From Cellulomonas sp. NS3 (GTDB taxonomy: Bacteria > Actinomycetota > Actinomycetes > Actinomycetales > Cellulomonadaceae): DNA of 64,000 nucleotides. The stretch is taken from contig NZ_CP103289.1 of assembly GCF_024757985.1 (NCBI RefSeq), forward strand, positions 558,001-622,000. The letters run 5' to 3'. Made by a program: the position numbers and the translations under genes. This document shows, piece after piece, positions 25,500 to 34,175 of this stretch. The first letter of the stretch is position 1. Each line of letters begins with the position of its first letter. Under the pieces are notes generated by a model. The model did not search any database. It saw nothing but the letters and a program-made list of their open reading frames with translations, and was not told the origin of the DNA.

Positions 25500-26771
25500 T
25501 CACTGTGGGCCCTCGACCCACGCGAGGGTCAAGCCCGGCCGGGAGCCCGCGGCGTGCGCGGCCTGACGCCGGGCTCCCGCAGCGCACGCCGCGAGACCGG
25601 CGGCCGTGGACGTCAGGGCCCAGCCGGTCGAGGTGTGCTCGGCGAGCGCACCGAGCGCCGTCGTCGTCACCAGCACGGGCGCGAGCTGGACGAGGCCCGC
25701 GAGCGCCTGCACCCGGGCGAGGTGCGTCCGCGGGGCGCTGCCGAGCACGACGGGCGCCAGCAGCGCGACGAACGTGCCGTTGCCGCACCCGAGCACCAGC
25801 GCGCCGACGGCGGCGACCACGACCGCCGCGGGGCCGCCGAGCACCGGGCCGACGGCGAGGACCAGCGCCCCGCCGGCGCTCACGACGAGTGCGGACGCGG
25901 GGGACCCGACGCGTCGGGGTGCGCGACGGCGGGCCGGGAGCAGCGCCGCACCGATCACCCCGAGCCCCAGTGCGCCCGTGACGGCGCCGGTGGCGCCCGG
26001 CCCCCAGCCGGACGCCCGGCCCAGCAGCGGCACGAGCACCGAAGGGACGGGCAGCAGCAGCGCCGCCCCGGCGCCGAGGAGCAGGAGCGCGCCGCGCAGA
26101 CCGGGTGTCCGGCCGACCACCCGCAGGCCGCCGGCGACGTCGAGCCCCCGGGCGCGCGGCCGGCCCGCGCACGGTCCGCCGGCCGCAGGTCCGGGCCGCT
26201 CCCGGACGGCGACGAGGACGCCCACCGAGACGCCGAGCGTCACCGCCGCACCCCAGGCGACGGCGGGGAGGCCGACCGTGCCGACGAGGACGCCGCCGAG
26301 CGGCGCAGCGGTCATCAGCACGACCTGGCCGACGCCCTGCCGCACCGCGAGCGCTCGGGCGAGCTGGTCGTCCGGCACGAGGCGCCGCGGCATCGAGCCG
26401 GACGCGGGGAGGCAGAGCGCGGTGACCGTGCCGAGCCCGAGCGACGCGGCCACCAGCAGCCACGTGGGCGTCCCGAACCGTGCGAGGGCCGGTGCCAGCG
26501 CGACGGTCAGCGCGAGCAGCGTCGCCTCGCCGGCGACGAGGAGTCGTCGCGCCCCGGACCGGTCCGCGACCGCTCCGCCGACCACGAGCAGGACGAGGCG
26601 GGGTGCGGCGCCGAGGGTCACGACGAGGGCGGCCGTCGTCCCGCCGAGCTCGGCCGCTGCCCAGCCGAGCGCGAACGCGAGCACCGCGTCGCCGAGCCGC
26701 GCGAGCGCGAACCCGGAGAGCCACACGACGTAGGAGCGGGGGAGCGCCCGCACGGGCGCGTCGACGGTCAT
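25500..26771 (-). CDS. MFS transporter, probable efflux pump
   Basis: A 423-aa protein with twelve hydrophobic segments and MFS motif A-like GGAVADRSGARRLLV between helices 2 and 3. It resembles drug/macrolide exporters of the MFS. It is the first gene of a two-gene unit with the MerR-clamp regulator. The ATG is 37 nt downstream of a TTGACC-dyad promoter motif, with GAGCGT 6 nt before it and no ribosome site, consistent with a leaderless mRNA. Substrate is unknown; control by the adjacent MerR is likely. Confidence 0.88.
   Translation of the reverse strand: MTVDAPVRALPRSYVVWLSGFALARLGDAVLAFALGWAAAELGGTTAALVVTLGAAPRLVLLVVGGAVADRSGARRLLVAGEATLLALTVALAPALARFGTPTWLLVAASLGLGTVTALCLPASGSMPRRLVPDDQLARALAVRQGVGQVVLMTAAPLGGVLVGTVGLPAVAWGAAVTLGVSVGVLVAVRERPGPAAGGPCAGRPRARGLDVAGGLRVVGRTPGLRGALLLLGAGAALLLPVPSVLVPLLGRASGWGPGATGAVTGALGLGVIGAALLPARRRAPRRVGSPASALVVSAGGALVLAVGPVLGGPAAVVVAAVGALVLGCGNGTFVALLAPVVLGSAPRTHLARVQALAGLVQLAPVLVTTTALGALAEHTSTGWALTSTAAGLAACAAGARRQAAHAAGSRPGLTLAWVEGPQ
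25511..25532 (-). promoter_or_regulatory. MerR-type promoter/operator before the MerR-clamp gene
   Basis: On the minus strand the motif reads TTGACCCTCG-N7-CGAGG. TTGACC can serve as -35 and the CCTCG/CGAGG dyad is placed where MerR proteins bind between -35 and -10. It lies inside the last codons of the MFS gene, and its first base is 37 nt from the GTG at 25495. CACAGT is the candidate -10. Confidence 0.6.
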
Positions 26772-26786
26772 GGCGGCACGCTCGCG

Positions 26787-26808
26787 CCTCGTCCTGGTCG
26801 AGGGTCAA
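26787..26808 (-). promoter_or_regulatory. MerR-type promoter/operator before the MFS gene
   Basis: Second copy of TTGACCCTCG-N7-CGAGG on the minus strand. The first base is again exactly 37 nt from the start codon (ATG 26771). The matching spacing strongly suggests that both genes are controlled by the MerR-clamp protein and begin with leaderless transcripts. Confidence 0.65.
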
Positions 26809-26865
26809 CCGCGGCCCCGAGAAAACCGCCGCGGCCCCGCCCCGCTCGCCGCTACGGTTCCCGCC

Positions 26866-27693
26866 ATGTCCTCGAACCTGGCGTGCATCGGCCTCGACCT
26901 GACCGACGAGAGCGAGTTCCACCGGGTCGTCGGCCTCGCCGCCGGGCGCGCGACGGTGCTCGGCGAGCGTGACGGGAACCGAATCCTGCGCTGGCAGGAC
27001 GACGACGGCGCACGCCTCGTGCTCGTCCTCGACGGTTCCCGGAGCCTCGTTGCTGTGACGCCGTCGTTCGCGTCGGAGCCGGGCGCGGTGCTCGGGTCCC
27101 TGACGCACGCGAACGAGGAGTGCTGGACGGCGGCCGTGACGGAGGACGGCGAGCAGGTCACCGCGCTCGCGGCGGACCTCGAGCAGTCGGCGCTCGTGGG
27201 CCCCGGCCCGGCCGCGGGCGGGCGCGCCGGTGTCGTCGCGCTCGGCACCGACGTCCACGTGCTCCCGGACGTCGCGGCGTTCGAGGCGTCGCCGGCGTCC
27301 CTGCTCGACCCCGACCGGGCCGAGCACGGCGAGCCGCCGGCGCACTACGCCGAGAACGGGTGGCCCTGGCCGCCGCGGATGTCCGCCGAGTCCTTCGTCT
27401 CCTACGGCGTGTTCGGGGACGCGGCGCAGGCGGAGCCGTTCGCGCGGCTGAACGGCACGGTGCTGCGCTCGCGGACGTGCCGCAACTCGCTGACGGGTGG
27501 GGTGTTCCACGTGGCGCGCGTGCGGACCGTGGGCTTCGAGGCCGACGTGTGCCTCGCCGCGGCCGAGCACCCGGACGCCCCGCCGCCCGGCTCGGTCGTG
27601 GCCGGGCGCGTGTACCTCGTCGCGGCGCTGGAGACGCTGCCGGCGACGCAGCCGTCGTCGCGGCGCGGCTCCCGCCTGCCCTGGCGGCGTTGA
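26866..27693 (+). CDS. Hypothetical cytoplasmic protein
   Basis: A 275-aa soluble acidic protein with no recognised domain. It is divergent from the MFS gene and has TACGGT 7 nt before the ATG, suggesting a leaderless transcript. Two similar halves can be made out loosely (VVGLAAGRATVLGERDG... and GVFGDAAQAEPFARLNGTVLRS...), both beta-rich, but I could not align them well. The end is basic (SSRRGSRLPWRR). Confidence 0.72.
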   Translation: MSSNLACIGLDLTDESEFHRVVGLAAGRATVLGERDGNRILRWQDDDGARLVLVLDGSRSLVAVTPSFASEPGAVLGSLTHANEECWTAAVTEDGEQVTALAADLEQSALVGPGPAAGGRAGVVALGTDVHVLPDVAAFEASPASLLDPDRAEHGEPPAHYAENGWPWPPRMSAESFVSYGVFGDAAQAEPFARLNGTVLRSRTCRNSLTGGVFHVARVRTVGFEADVCLAAAEHPDAPPPGSVVAGRVYLVAALETLPATQPSSRRGSRLPWRR

Positions 27694-27820
27694 GCGCGCG
27701 GCGCCGCGTCGCCTCCTCGCGTCGGGGATCTCTCACGTGTGCGTCGAACGGCGGCCGCCGGATCGACACGTCGCCGGAGCGGGATCCGCCACGCGTCACG
27801 CCAGGGCAGGGCCTCTCGGG

Positions 27821-28456
27821 TCAGTCGACGCCACGACCGGGAGCACTCATGTCCCCGGTCCCGGGGACGCCCTCCCCACGCCCGTAGCGCAGGAGGACGG
27901 TGCCCCGCGGGCCGGCGGCGGGCGGCTCGAGCAGGTCCAGGTTCGTGGGCACGGCGCCGCCCGCGAACACCGTCTTCCCGGTCCCGAGGAGGATCGGGTG
28001 CACCCAGAGGTCGAGGCGGTCGAACAGCTGCTCGCGCAGGAGCGACTGCACCAGGTTGAGGCTCCCGACGACCTTGACGTGCTCGTGCCGGTCGCGGACC
28101 TCCCGCACCGCCCGGGCCAGGTCGGGGCCGAGCTGGCTGGACCCGGCCCACGACAGGTCCGGCCTGCCGCGCGACGCCACGTACTTGGGGACGCGGTTGA
28201 ACAGCGTCGCGATGGAGTCGTCGGACCCGCCGGCCTGGTGCGGCCAGTAGGCGGCGAAGATCTCGTACGTCCGCCGGCCGAGGAGGAGCGCGTCCGTGCC
28301 CTCGTAGGCCTCGGCGACCTGCGCGCCGGACACGTCGTCCAGCAGGGGAGCCTGCCAGCCACCGAACGGGAACCCGATCGGGTCCTCGTCGGGAGTTCCC
28401 GGCGCCTGCGCGACGAGGTCCAGCGTGGCGAACAGCTCGACGTGGATCAGTCCCAT
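27821..28456 (-). CDS. RibD C-terminal/dihydrofolate reductase-like protein
   Basis: A 211-aa reductase-fold protein. It has the DHFR/RibD_C blocks: ELFATLDLVAQAPG, DALLLGRRTYEIFAAYWP, VKVVGSLNLVQSLLREQLFDRLDLWVHPILLGTGKTVF. These proteins bind NADPH; most in actinobacteria have no proven substrate and are not the main folate DHFR. GAGGAG precedes ATG 28456. It lies 14 bp downstream of the MFS gene on the same strand and is probably co-transcribed with it. Confidence 0.88.
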   Translation of the reverse strand: MGLIHVELFATLDLVAQAPGTPDEDPIGFPFGGWQAPLLDDVSGAQVAEAYEGTDALLLGRRTYEIFAAYWPHQAGGSDDSIATLFNRVPKYVASRGRPDLSWAGSSQLGPDLARAVREVRDRHEHVKVVGSLNLVQSLLREQLFDRLDLWVHPILLGTGKTVFAGGAVPTNLDLLEPPAAGPRGTVLLRYGRGEGVPGTGDMSAPGRGVD

Positions 28457-28470
28457 GGTGCGCTCCTCGG

Positions 28471-29916
28471 TCAGTGCGTCGGGCCGTCGGGCACCGTGAG
28501 CGTGGTGCCGCGCTCGCGGTCCGGTGCGGGGATGTCGTCGGGGCCCTCCTCCGGCGACGGCGCCGCCTCGAGGTACGTCCGGGAGATCGCGCGGTACACC
28601 GGCGTGCGGAACGCGAGGAGCGCCGCCCCGACGATGAGCAGGCCGCTGACCAGGAAGATCAGCGCGATGCCGCGTGCGTCGCCCGTGCCGAGCAGGGGCT
28701 CCAGGGCCTCGGCTCCCTCGTCGGACCGCGACCACGGGATGATCCAGAACTGCGCGAGCGGCGAGATCACGAAGGCCGTGATCGGCGCCGCCGCGCTCTC
28801 GAACGCCATCGCGAAGCCGAACACCCGCCCCTGCCGCTCGAGCGGGACGACGCGCTGGATGACCGTCTGCTCGGCCGCCTCGACCGCGGGGATGAGGCAC
28901 AGGTACAGGAAGATCCCGACGATGTAGAGCCACGCCCACTCGCGGATCGTGAACATCGCCCCGAGCACGCCCATGGCGACGACGAGGAGCAGCATCGTGC
29001 GCATCGGGTTGCGGCCGAGCCCGAACCTGGCGACCGCGAGCCCGCCGACGATGAAGCCGGTCGAGCCGATGCCGAAGAAGATGCCCCACATCTGCACCGA
29101 GAACAGCTCGAGCCCGTAGGGGTCCATGAGCGACATGTAGACGCCGCCGACGAGGTTGTTGAACGTCGAGAAGATGATGAGCGCGAACAGGCCCTGGGCG
29201 GCGCGGATCACCGCGATCGACCCGCGCAGGTCGATCGCGGCGGCGGCGCTCTCCGCCGGGGCGGCCGCGACCCGGTCCTCCGGGAAGCTGATCGTCAGGA
29301 GGTGCACGAGCGTCACGGCGGTCAGCCCGAGCGCGACGACGATCGTCCAGCCCATGCCGAGAAACCCGACGGACAGACCGGAGACGACGGCGGTGACGAT
29401 GAACGCGGCGCCCTGCACGGTGCCGACGAGGCCGTTGGCGTTCGCGCGGCGCTCGTCGGGCACGAGGATCGTCACGACCGTGGACAAGGCGATGCTGCGC
29501 ATGTGCTCGACGACGGCGCCCGCGAGGATGATCACCGCGAACACCCAGAACCACGGGGCGCTCAGGTCCGCGACGGTCTCCTCGCCGAGCGCCAGGAACA
29601 GCCCCCCGGCGAGGCCGAACGCGACGAGGGTCGCCAGGGTGGACATGCGCATGACGGTGAGCTTGCGGCGGTGGTCGACGACGGCGCCGAAGAAGATGCT
29701 GCTGAACGAGATGAACAGCATGTACGCGCCGCCGATGAGGCCCGTGGCGAGGACGGAGCGCGTCGCGAGGTAGGACCAGAACGTCAGTGCCCACCACAGG
29801 TAGCTCGTCGTGATGTTCGCGACCGCGGTGTTGACGAGCACGTGGCCGAAGGTGCGCATCGCGGCCGACGGGTCGGCGGCGGCGGCGGTCGGTGTGGCGG
29901 GGTGGTCGGAGCTCAC
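28471..29916 (-). CDS. MFS transporter (MFS_3 / enterobactin-exporter type)
   Basis: A 481-aa protein with twelve hydrophobic helices. The start TSYLWWALTFWSYLATRSVLATGLIGG and motif FFGAVVDHRRKL fit MFS_3-type exporters. GTG 29916 follows GGAAGGA. The C-terminal tail of about 45 residues is hydrophilic and acidic. It precedes the RibD-like reductase by 14 bp. Upstream, two 35-bp repeats with a palindromic core lie in the shared region with the divergent oxidase gene. Substrate unknown. Confidence 0.88.
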   Translation of the reverse strand: MSSDHPATPTAAAADPSAAMRTFGHVLVNTAVANITTSYLWWALTFWSYLATRSVLATGLIGGAYMLFISFSSIFFGAVVDHRRKLTVMRMSTLATLVAFGLAGGLFLALGEETVADLSAPWFWVFAVIILAGAVVEHMRSIALSTVVTILVPDERRANANGLVGTVQGAAFIVTAVVSGLSVGFLGMGWTIVVALGLTAVTLVHLLTISFPEDRVAAAPAESAAAAIDLRGSIAVIRAAQGLFALIIFSTFNNLVGGVYMSLMDPYGLELFSVQMWGIFFGIGSTGFIVGGLAVARFGLGRNPMRTMLLLVVAMGVLGAMFTIREWAWLYIVGIFLYLCLIPAVEAAEQTVIQRVVPLERQGRVFGFAMAFESAAAPITAFVISPLAQFWIIPWSRSDEGAEALEPLLGTGDARGIALIFLVSGLLIVGAALLAFRTPVYRAISRTYLEAAPSPEEGPDDIPAPDRERGTTLTVPDGPTH

Positions 29917-30027
29917 GGGCGGTCCTTCCGGCGCGTACGGGGTCTCAGCAGTAGACCGCTGCGCCGCCGTGAAGTCATCGGAAAACCGGCGGCGGCGGCG
30001 AGGCGGTCGTCCGGAGAGGGTGCCCAC

Positions 30028-30097
30028 GACCGCCGAGGTGCACCTGCAGCAGCGGCTCACCCGACCGCCGAGGTGCACCTGCAGCAGCGCCTGACCG
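30028..30097. repeat. Two tandem 35-bp repeats with palindromic core
   Basis: Units 30028-30062 and 30063-30097 differ at four of 35 positions. Each contains the perfect palindrome AGGTGCACCT followed by GCAGCAGCG. They sit between the divergent MFS (start 29916) and PPOX-type (start 30189) genes, so they could be paired operator sites 35 bp apart, though a simple duplication is also possible. Confidence 0.7.
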
Positions 30098-30188
30098 GAC
30101 CGCCTGCCGCGCGCCGCGCGGCAGGGATGAACGACCGCCGGGACGCCGTTGACCTCGACGTGAGCCACCCCCGCACCGAGGAGACGCC

Positions 30189-30614
30189 ATGACCACCGAC
30201 ACGTCCCTGACCGCCGCCGACCTCGAGCTGCTGCGCCGCCCGCTGCACGGGTTCCTCACCGTGGCCGACGGCCCCGTGCCGCCCCAGCCGCGACCCGTCT
30301 GGTACGAGGTGACGGACGACGGCGACGTCCAGCTCTTCACCGGGCCGGACACCGTGAAGGTGCGCCGGCTGCGTCGCGACCCGCGCGCGTCGATCGTCGT
30401 CGCCGCCCCGGTGGGGGAGCGCGAGCACTGGGTCTCGGTGACGGGACGGGTCACCGTCGAGGCGGACGGTGCGCACGACCTGGCGTCCCGCCTCGCCGCG
30501 CGCTACTGGGACATGACGGACCCGGTGCGTGCGCGGGACCTCGCCGCGATCCTCGCGGAGGACCAGGTGCGGCTCGTCCTCCACCCCGAGGCCGTCGGTC
30601 GCTACGTGTACTGA
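30189..30614 (+). CDS. PPOX-class F420/FMN-dependent oxidoreductase
   Basis: A 141-aa split-barrel flavoprotein of the pyridoxamine-phosphate-oxidase class. Typical blocks are LLRRPLHGFLTVADG, QPRPVWYEVTDDGDVQLFTG, KVRRLRRDPRASIVVAAP and EHWVSVTGRVTVE. Actinobacterial members bind F420 or FMN and reduce diverse substrates. GAGGAG precedes the ATG. It diverges from the MFS gene. Confidence 0.87.
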   Translation: MTTDTSLTAADLELLRRPLHGFLTVADGPVPPQPRPVWYEVTDDGDVQLFTGPDTVKVRRLRRDPRASIVVAAPVGEREHWVSVTGRVTVEADGAHDLASRLAARYWDMTDPVRARDLAAILAEDQVRLVLHPEAVGRYVY

Positions 30615-30620
30615 CGCCCC

Positions 30621-30653
30621 GTCGCCCGGGCGTCAGGCGGCCCGACGGGCGAC
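30621..30653. terminator. Bidirectional terminator-like hairpin
   Basis: Arms GTCGCCCG (30621-30628) and CGGGCGAC (30646-30653) pair perfectly; the loop has further G/C pairing potential. It lies between the convergent stops of the PPOX-type and esterase genes. Confidence 0.6.
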
Positions 30654-30688
30654 CGCGGGGTGCGCAGCCGCCCGTCACGAGCCGCAGG

Positions 30689-31969
30689 TCAGGAGCTCGT
30701 GCAGGTCAGCGCCGGCGTCGGCGCCGCACCGCTCCCGAGGAGGCCGAACGCGGTGCTGCCCCCCGCGGGCAGCCGCCCGTTCCAGTCGGCGCTGCGCACG
30801 ACGACCTGGCCGCCCTGCGTCGTCAGCGTGCCGTTCCACACCTGGTCCACGCGCTCGCCGGACGGGCGCCACGTCACGCTCCACGAGGTCGACGGCGAGC
30901 CGGCCCTCACGGTCACCTCGCCCTGGAAGCCGCCGGACCAGGTGGTGACGGTGCGGTACGTCGCGGTGCAGGTGCCGGCCGGGACCGGGGTCGTCGGCTC
31001 GGGCGTCGGCGTGGGGGACGTCGTCGGTGTCGGGGGCGTCGTGGCGGTGGGCGTGGCCGACGGGGTGGGCGTCGGGGTCGTCGTCGTCGACGGCAGGGAC
31101 GTGAAGAACCGCCAGATCTCCCCGGGGACCCACGACTGCTGCTGCCCGCGGTCGCGCGCGTCCCACTGGTGGCCGCTGTCGGACGCGAGCCAGACCACGG
31201 GATAGCCGTCGCGGCACGTGTAGGCGGTGCGCATGTGCGTCCCGCTGCCGGCGGCGGGCTCGGGTGCCTGCTGCGCCCGGCAGCCGTTGTTCCGCAGCGC
31301 GCGGTCCCGCAGCGCGCGGCCCTGCGCGATCGCGAGGACGTCGTCGACCACGCCGTGGGACCCGAGGTACGCGACGGGCTGCGTGCCGCCGGCGCACCCG
31401 GAGAGCTGTGCGCCGTTGAGGACGGCGACCGCGCGGAACACGTCGGCGCGCGCGCACGCCAGGGCGTTGCTCATGCCGCCGCCGTAGCTGAAGCCGGTCG
31501 CGAACCGCTGGGTCGTGTCGATGCACAGCGCGCCCTCGACGCGGCGCAGCACCTCGTCGACGAACGCGACGTCCTGCCCGCCCGTGTTGGGCCAGGCGTT
31601 GTCGATGCCCTGCGGCGCGACGAACACCGTGCTGCTGCCCGCGAGCGCCTCGAGCCCGTAGAAGCCCTGGTTCACGACGTCGGCGGCCGTCCCGTGCCAC
31701 CAGTGCAGCGCGAGGACGAGGCGGTGCGGACGGTCCGGGTCGTACCCGGGGGGCACGTCGAGCCGGAAGGTGCGGGACTGCCCGCCGCTCGTGACGGTGT
31801 GGGTGCCGGTCGCCAGGGCGGCGGGCCGGCCGCACCCGCCGGTGACGGCCGCGGGCACGGTGCCGCCGGGCAGGCCTGCGGCGGGCGCGGTCAGCCCGGC
31901 GACGGCGAGCGCGGCGGCCGCGGCGGCGAGGAGGACTCTCAGGCCCCGGGACGAGGTGGTGTTCCGCAC
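30689..31969 (-). CDS. Secreted CE1/PHB-depolymerase-family esterase with C-terminal CBM2
   Basis: A 426-aa exported esterase. A signal peptide covers about 1-32. The catalytic domain has VLALHWWHGT, nucleophile Ser161 in GFSYGG, Asp near 209 in GSHGVVDD and His267 in SGHQWD. A Thr/Pro linker (about 294-333) leads to a CBM2 (from Cys339, WSGGFQGEVTV, WNGTL, to the final CTSS). In cellulolytic actinobacteria such enzymes are feruloyl or acetyl xylan esterases rather than true PHB depolymerases. GTG 31969 follows GGAGGGA. A LacI-like half-conserved site lies 117 bp upstream. Confidence 0.92.
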   Translation of the reverse strand: MRNTTSSRGLRVLLAAAAAALAVAGLTAPAAGLPGGTVPAAVTGGCGRPAALATGTHTVTSGGQSRTFRLDVPPGYDPDRPHRLVLALHWWHGTAADVVNQGFYGLEALAGSSTVFVAPQGIDNAWPNTGGQDVAFVDEVLRRVEGALCIDTTQRFATGFSYGGGMSNALACARADVFRAVAVLNGAQLSGCAGGTQPVAYLGSHGVVDDVLAIAQGRALRDRALRNNGCRAQQAPEPAAGSGTHMRTAYTCRDGYPVVWLASDSGHQWDARDRGQQQSWVPGEIWRFFTSLPSTTTTPTPTPSATPTATTPPTPTTSPTPTPEPTTPVPAGTCTATYRTVTTWSGGFQGEVTVRAGSPSTSWSVTWRPSGERVDQVWNGTLTTQGGQVVVRSADWNGRLPAGGSTAFGLLGSGAAPTPALTCTSS

Positions 31970-32085
31970 GTGTCGCTCCCTCCGGCAGGGGTCCGGGCGG
32001 CGTCGCGCCGGACCGTCTCCGCGGGATCGGGGCCCGCAGGCTCCGGCGAACCTACACCGGTGGAGAAGCGTCTGAGCAGGGGGTT

Positions 32086-32095
32086 GAAACGGTTC
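32086..32095. promoter_or_regulatory. LacI-type operator-like element upstream of the esterase
   Basis: GAAACGGTTC matches the GAANCGNTTC pattern seen upstream of both endoglucanase genes. The variable positions are not complementary here, so it is a weaker copy. It lies 117 bp before the esterase start. Confidence 0.45.
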
Positions 32096-32226
32096 GGTCG
32101 GCAGGTCGTCCGCCGCTCGCCGACGTGCCGGGCCCCGTGGACGAGGCCTCCCGGGCCGCGGGCCAGGAGCTCCCGCAGGTGCGGTCACCGCGCTCGACGA
32201 CCCGTCCCGAGCACTACCGTTCGGGC

Positions 32227-32667
32227 ATGAGCAACCTCACCGCCGTCGGCGACCGTGACTCCTGGCGCTGCTGGCTGTGCGACGAGCCCGTCGACCCCGA
32301 CGCCTCGGTGAACTCGGACCTCGGCCCCAGCGTCGACCTCGGCGTCGCGAAGTCGAAGAAGGCCGCGGCCGGCACCGAGCGGCTCGCGCACCGGGCGTGC
32401 AACACCCGTAAGGGCGCGGTCACGCCGGTCGTGCCGTGGTCGCCCGAGCTCTTCGTGGTCGACCCCGCGCCGATCGTCGCGACGGTCGAGCGCCTCGGTC
32501 GCAAGGGCGGCCGCGAGGTCGTGGCGCGCTGCCCGAGCCGTGCGGACGCCGACGAGGCCGCCGCCTGGCTCGTCGACCGGCTGTCGAGGTTCGCCCCCGA
32601 CCTGGCGGTCACGACGCAGGTCGAGCCCGGCGGCGGGCAGTTCCTGCTGGTGCTGCGCGCCGCCTGA
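32227..32667 (+). CDS. Small protein with CxxC...HxxCN zinc/HNH-like motif
   Basis: A 146-aa cytoplasmic protein. The N-terminal half carries CWLCDEPVDP and HRACNTRKG, which together resemble the zinc-binding frame of HNH nucleases but with the first catalytic histidine not obvious. The C-terminal half is an alpha/beta region. It may be a degenerate HNH or a zinc ribbon protein. TACCGT lies 6 nt before the ATG, so it is probably leaderless. Confidence 0.78.
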   Translation: MSNLTAVGDRDSWRCWLCDEPVDPDASVNSDLGPSVDLGVAKSKKAAAGTERLAHRACNTRKGAVTPVVPWSPELFVVDPAPIVATVERLGRKGGREVVARCPSRADADEAAAWLVDRLSRFAPDLAVTTQVEPGGGQFLLVLRAA

Positions 32668-32714
32668 GCGTTATCCCGTTCCCCGCGCCGCGGCCGGCTG
32701 GCTAGGGTCCGCGG

Positions 32715-34145
32715 GTGCCTTCCGGACGTGCGCTGCTGCCCCGATCGACACCTGCCGCCGCGCGGGTCTCGTCCCGGGCGCTGACCGCCCTGCTCGATCG
32801 GCTGGAGGCGGCGCCCGTCGAGTGCCACTCGCTCGTGGTCGTGCGCCGCGGCCACGTCGTCGCCGAGGGCTGGTGGGCGCCGTACTCCGCGGAGCGCCCG
32901 CACCTCCTGTACTCGCTGACCAAGACGTTCACCGCGGTCGCCGTCGGGCTCGCGGTCGCGGACGGTCTGCTGACGCTCGACGACCGGGTCGTGGACGTGC
33001 TGCCCGACCACGTCCCGGCCGACGTCTCGGACCAGGCGCGTCGCCTCACGGTGCACCACCTGCTCACGATGACGACGGGGCGCCGTGCCGACAGCCTCGA
33101 CGAGGCGTGGCAGCTCGAGCCCCGCGACCTGGTGAAGGGCTTCCTCCGGGTCCCGTTCGTCGACGCCGAGGGCACGCGGCACACCTACGACAACGCGACG
33201 ACGTTCGTCCTCGCCCGGATGGTCGAGCGGGTGACCGGGCGGGGTCTGCCCGAGCTGCTCGACGAGCGCCTGTTCGTGCCCATGGGCGTCGAGCACGCCG
33301 AGTGGGACCGCGTCGCGGACGGCGCCGTGTACGGGTTCCACGGGCTGCACCTCACGACGGAGGCGGTCGCCGCGTTCGGTGACCTGCTGCGGCGCGGCGG
33401 GCGCTGGGGCGACCGGCAGCTCGTGCCGCGCGACTGGGTCGAGCTCGCGACCCGCCACCACGTCGACACCGTGCCGTACAAGGACGACGCGTCGCACGAC
33501 ACCGACTTCGCCCGCGGGTACGGCTACCAGGTGTGGAGGTCACGGCACGGGTTCCACGGCCACGGCGCCTACGGCCAGCAGTGCGTCGTGGTGCCGTCGC
33601 ACGACCTCGTCGTCGCGGTGACCGCCGAGGGCGAGGCGCAGGAGGTGCTCGACGCCCTCTGGGAGTGCCTGCTGCCCGGCCTGGACGCCGCGACGAGCCC
33701 GGAGGACGACGAGGCCCTCGCGGAGCGGATGCGCCGCCTGTCGCTCGCGCCGGTCGACGGCTCGGCCGACCCGGGACGCCGGGCCGAAGGGACGCTCGAC
33801 GGCGGTGCGGCGGACTCGGCGGTGCCTGACGGGACGTCCGTGGGCGTGGACCCCGTGGCCGGTGGCTGGGTCCTGCGGCTCGCGCCGTCGCTCCCGGTCG
33901 ACGTCGGCCACGGCGAGTGGCGCGAGAGCGCACCGCTCGGCAGGCCCGTCGTCGCGTCCGGCGCCTGGCACGGCGACACCTTCGTCGCCGACCTGCGCGT
34001 CGTCACGACCCCGCACCGGGTGCGCGTCGTGGTGGACCCCGGCGCCGGGACGGCCACCGCGACGTGGAGCACCGTCCCCCTGCCCAGCCCGCTCCTGGAG
34101 CGGCACCTGCGGGCGCCGCTGAGCACCCGGCCGGAGCACGGGTAG
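32715..34145 (+). CDS. Serine beta-lactamase-like hydrolase (class C/PBP4-like)
   Basis: A 476-aa serine hydrolase. The SxxK motif is Ser67-Lys70 in YSLTKT, the tyrosine motif is Tyr158-Asp-Asn160, and HGHGAYGQQ near 285 replaces the KTG triad, as in esterase-type relatives. A C-terminal beta-rich domain follows after about 330. No signal peptide is seen, so it is likely cytoplasmic; real substrates are often esters or peptides, not beta-lactams. TAGGGT lies 6 nt before the GTG, suggesting leaderless expression. Confidence 0.88.
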   Translation: MPSGRALLPRSTPAAARVSSRALTALLDRLEAAPVECHSLVVVRRGHVVAEGWWAPYSAERPHLLYSLTKTFTAVAVGLAVADGLLTLDDRVVDVLPDHVPADVSDQARRLTVHHLLTMTTGRRADSLDEAWQLEPRDLVKGFLRVPFVDAEGTRHTYDNATTFVLARMVERVTGRGLPELLDERLFVPMGVEHAEWDRVADGAVYGFHGLHLTTEAVAAFGDLLRRGGRWGDRQLVPRDWVELATRHHVDTVPYKDDASHDTDFARGYGYQVWRSRHGFHGHGAYGQQCVVVPSHDLVVAVTAEGEAQEVLDALWECLLPGLDAATSPEDDEALAERMRRLSLAPVDGSADPGRRAEGTLDGGAADSAVPDGTSVGVDPVAGGWVLRLAPSLPVDVGHGEWRESAPLGRPVVASGAWHGDTFVADLRVVTTPHRVRVVVDPGAGTATATWSTVPLPSPLLERHLRAPLSTRPEHG

Positions 34146-34175
34146 CCGAGCGGGGCGGGCGCCATACTGCTCCGG

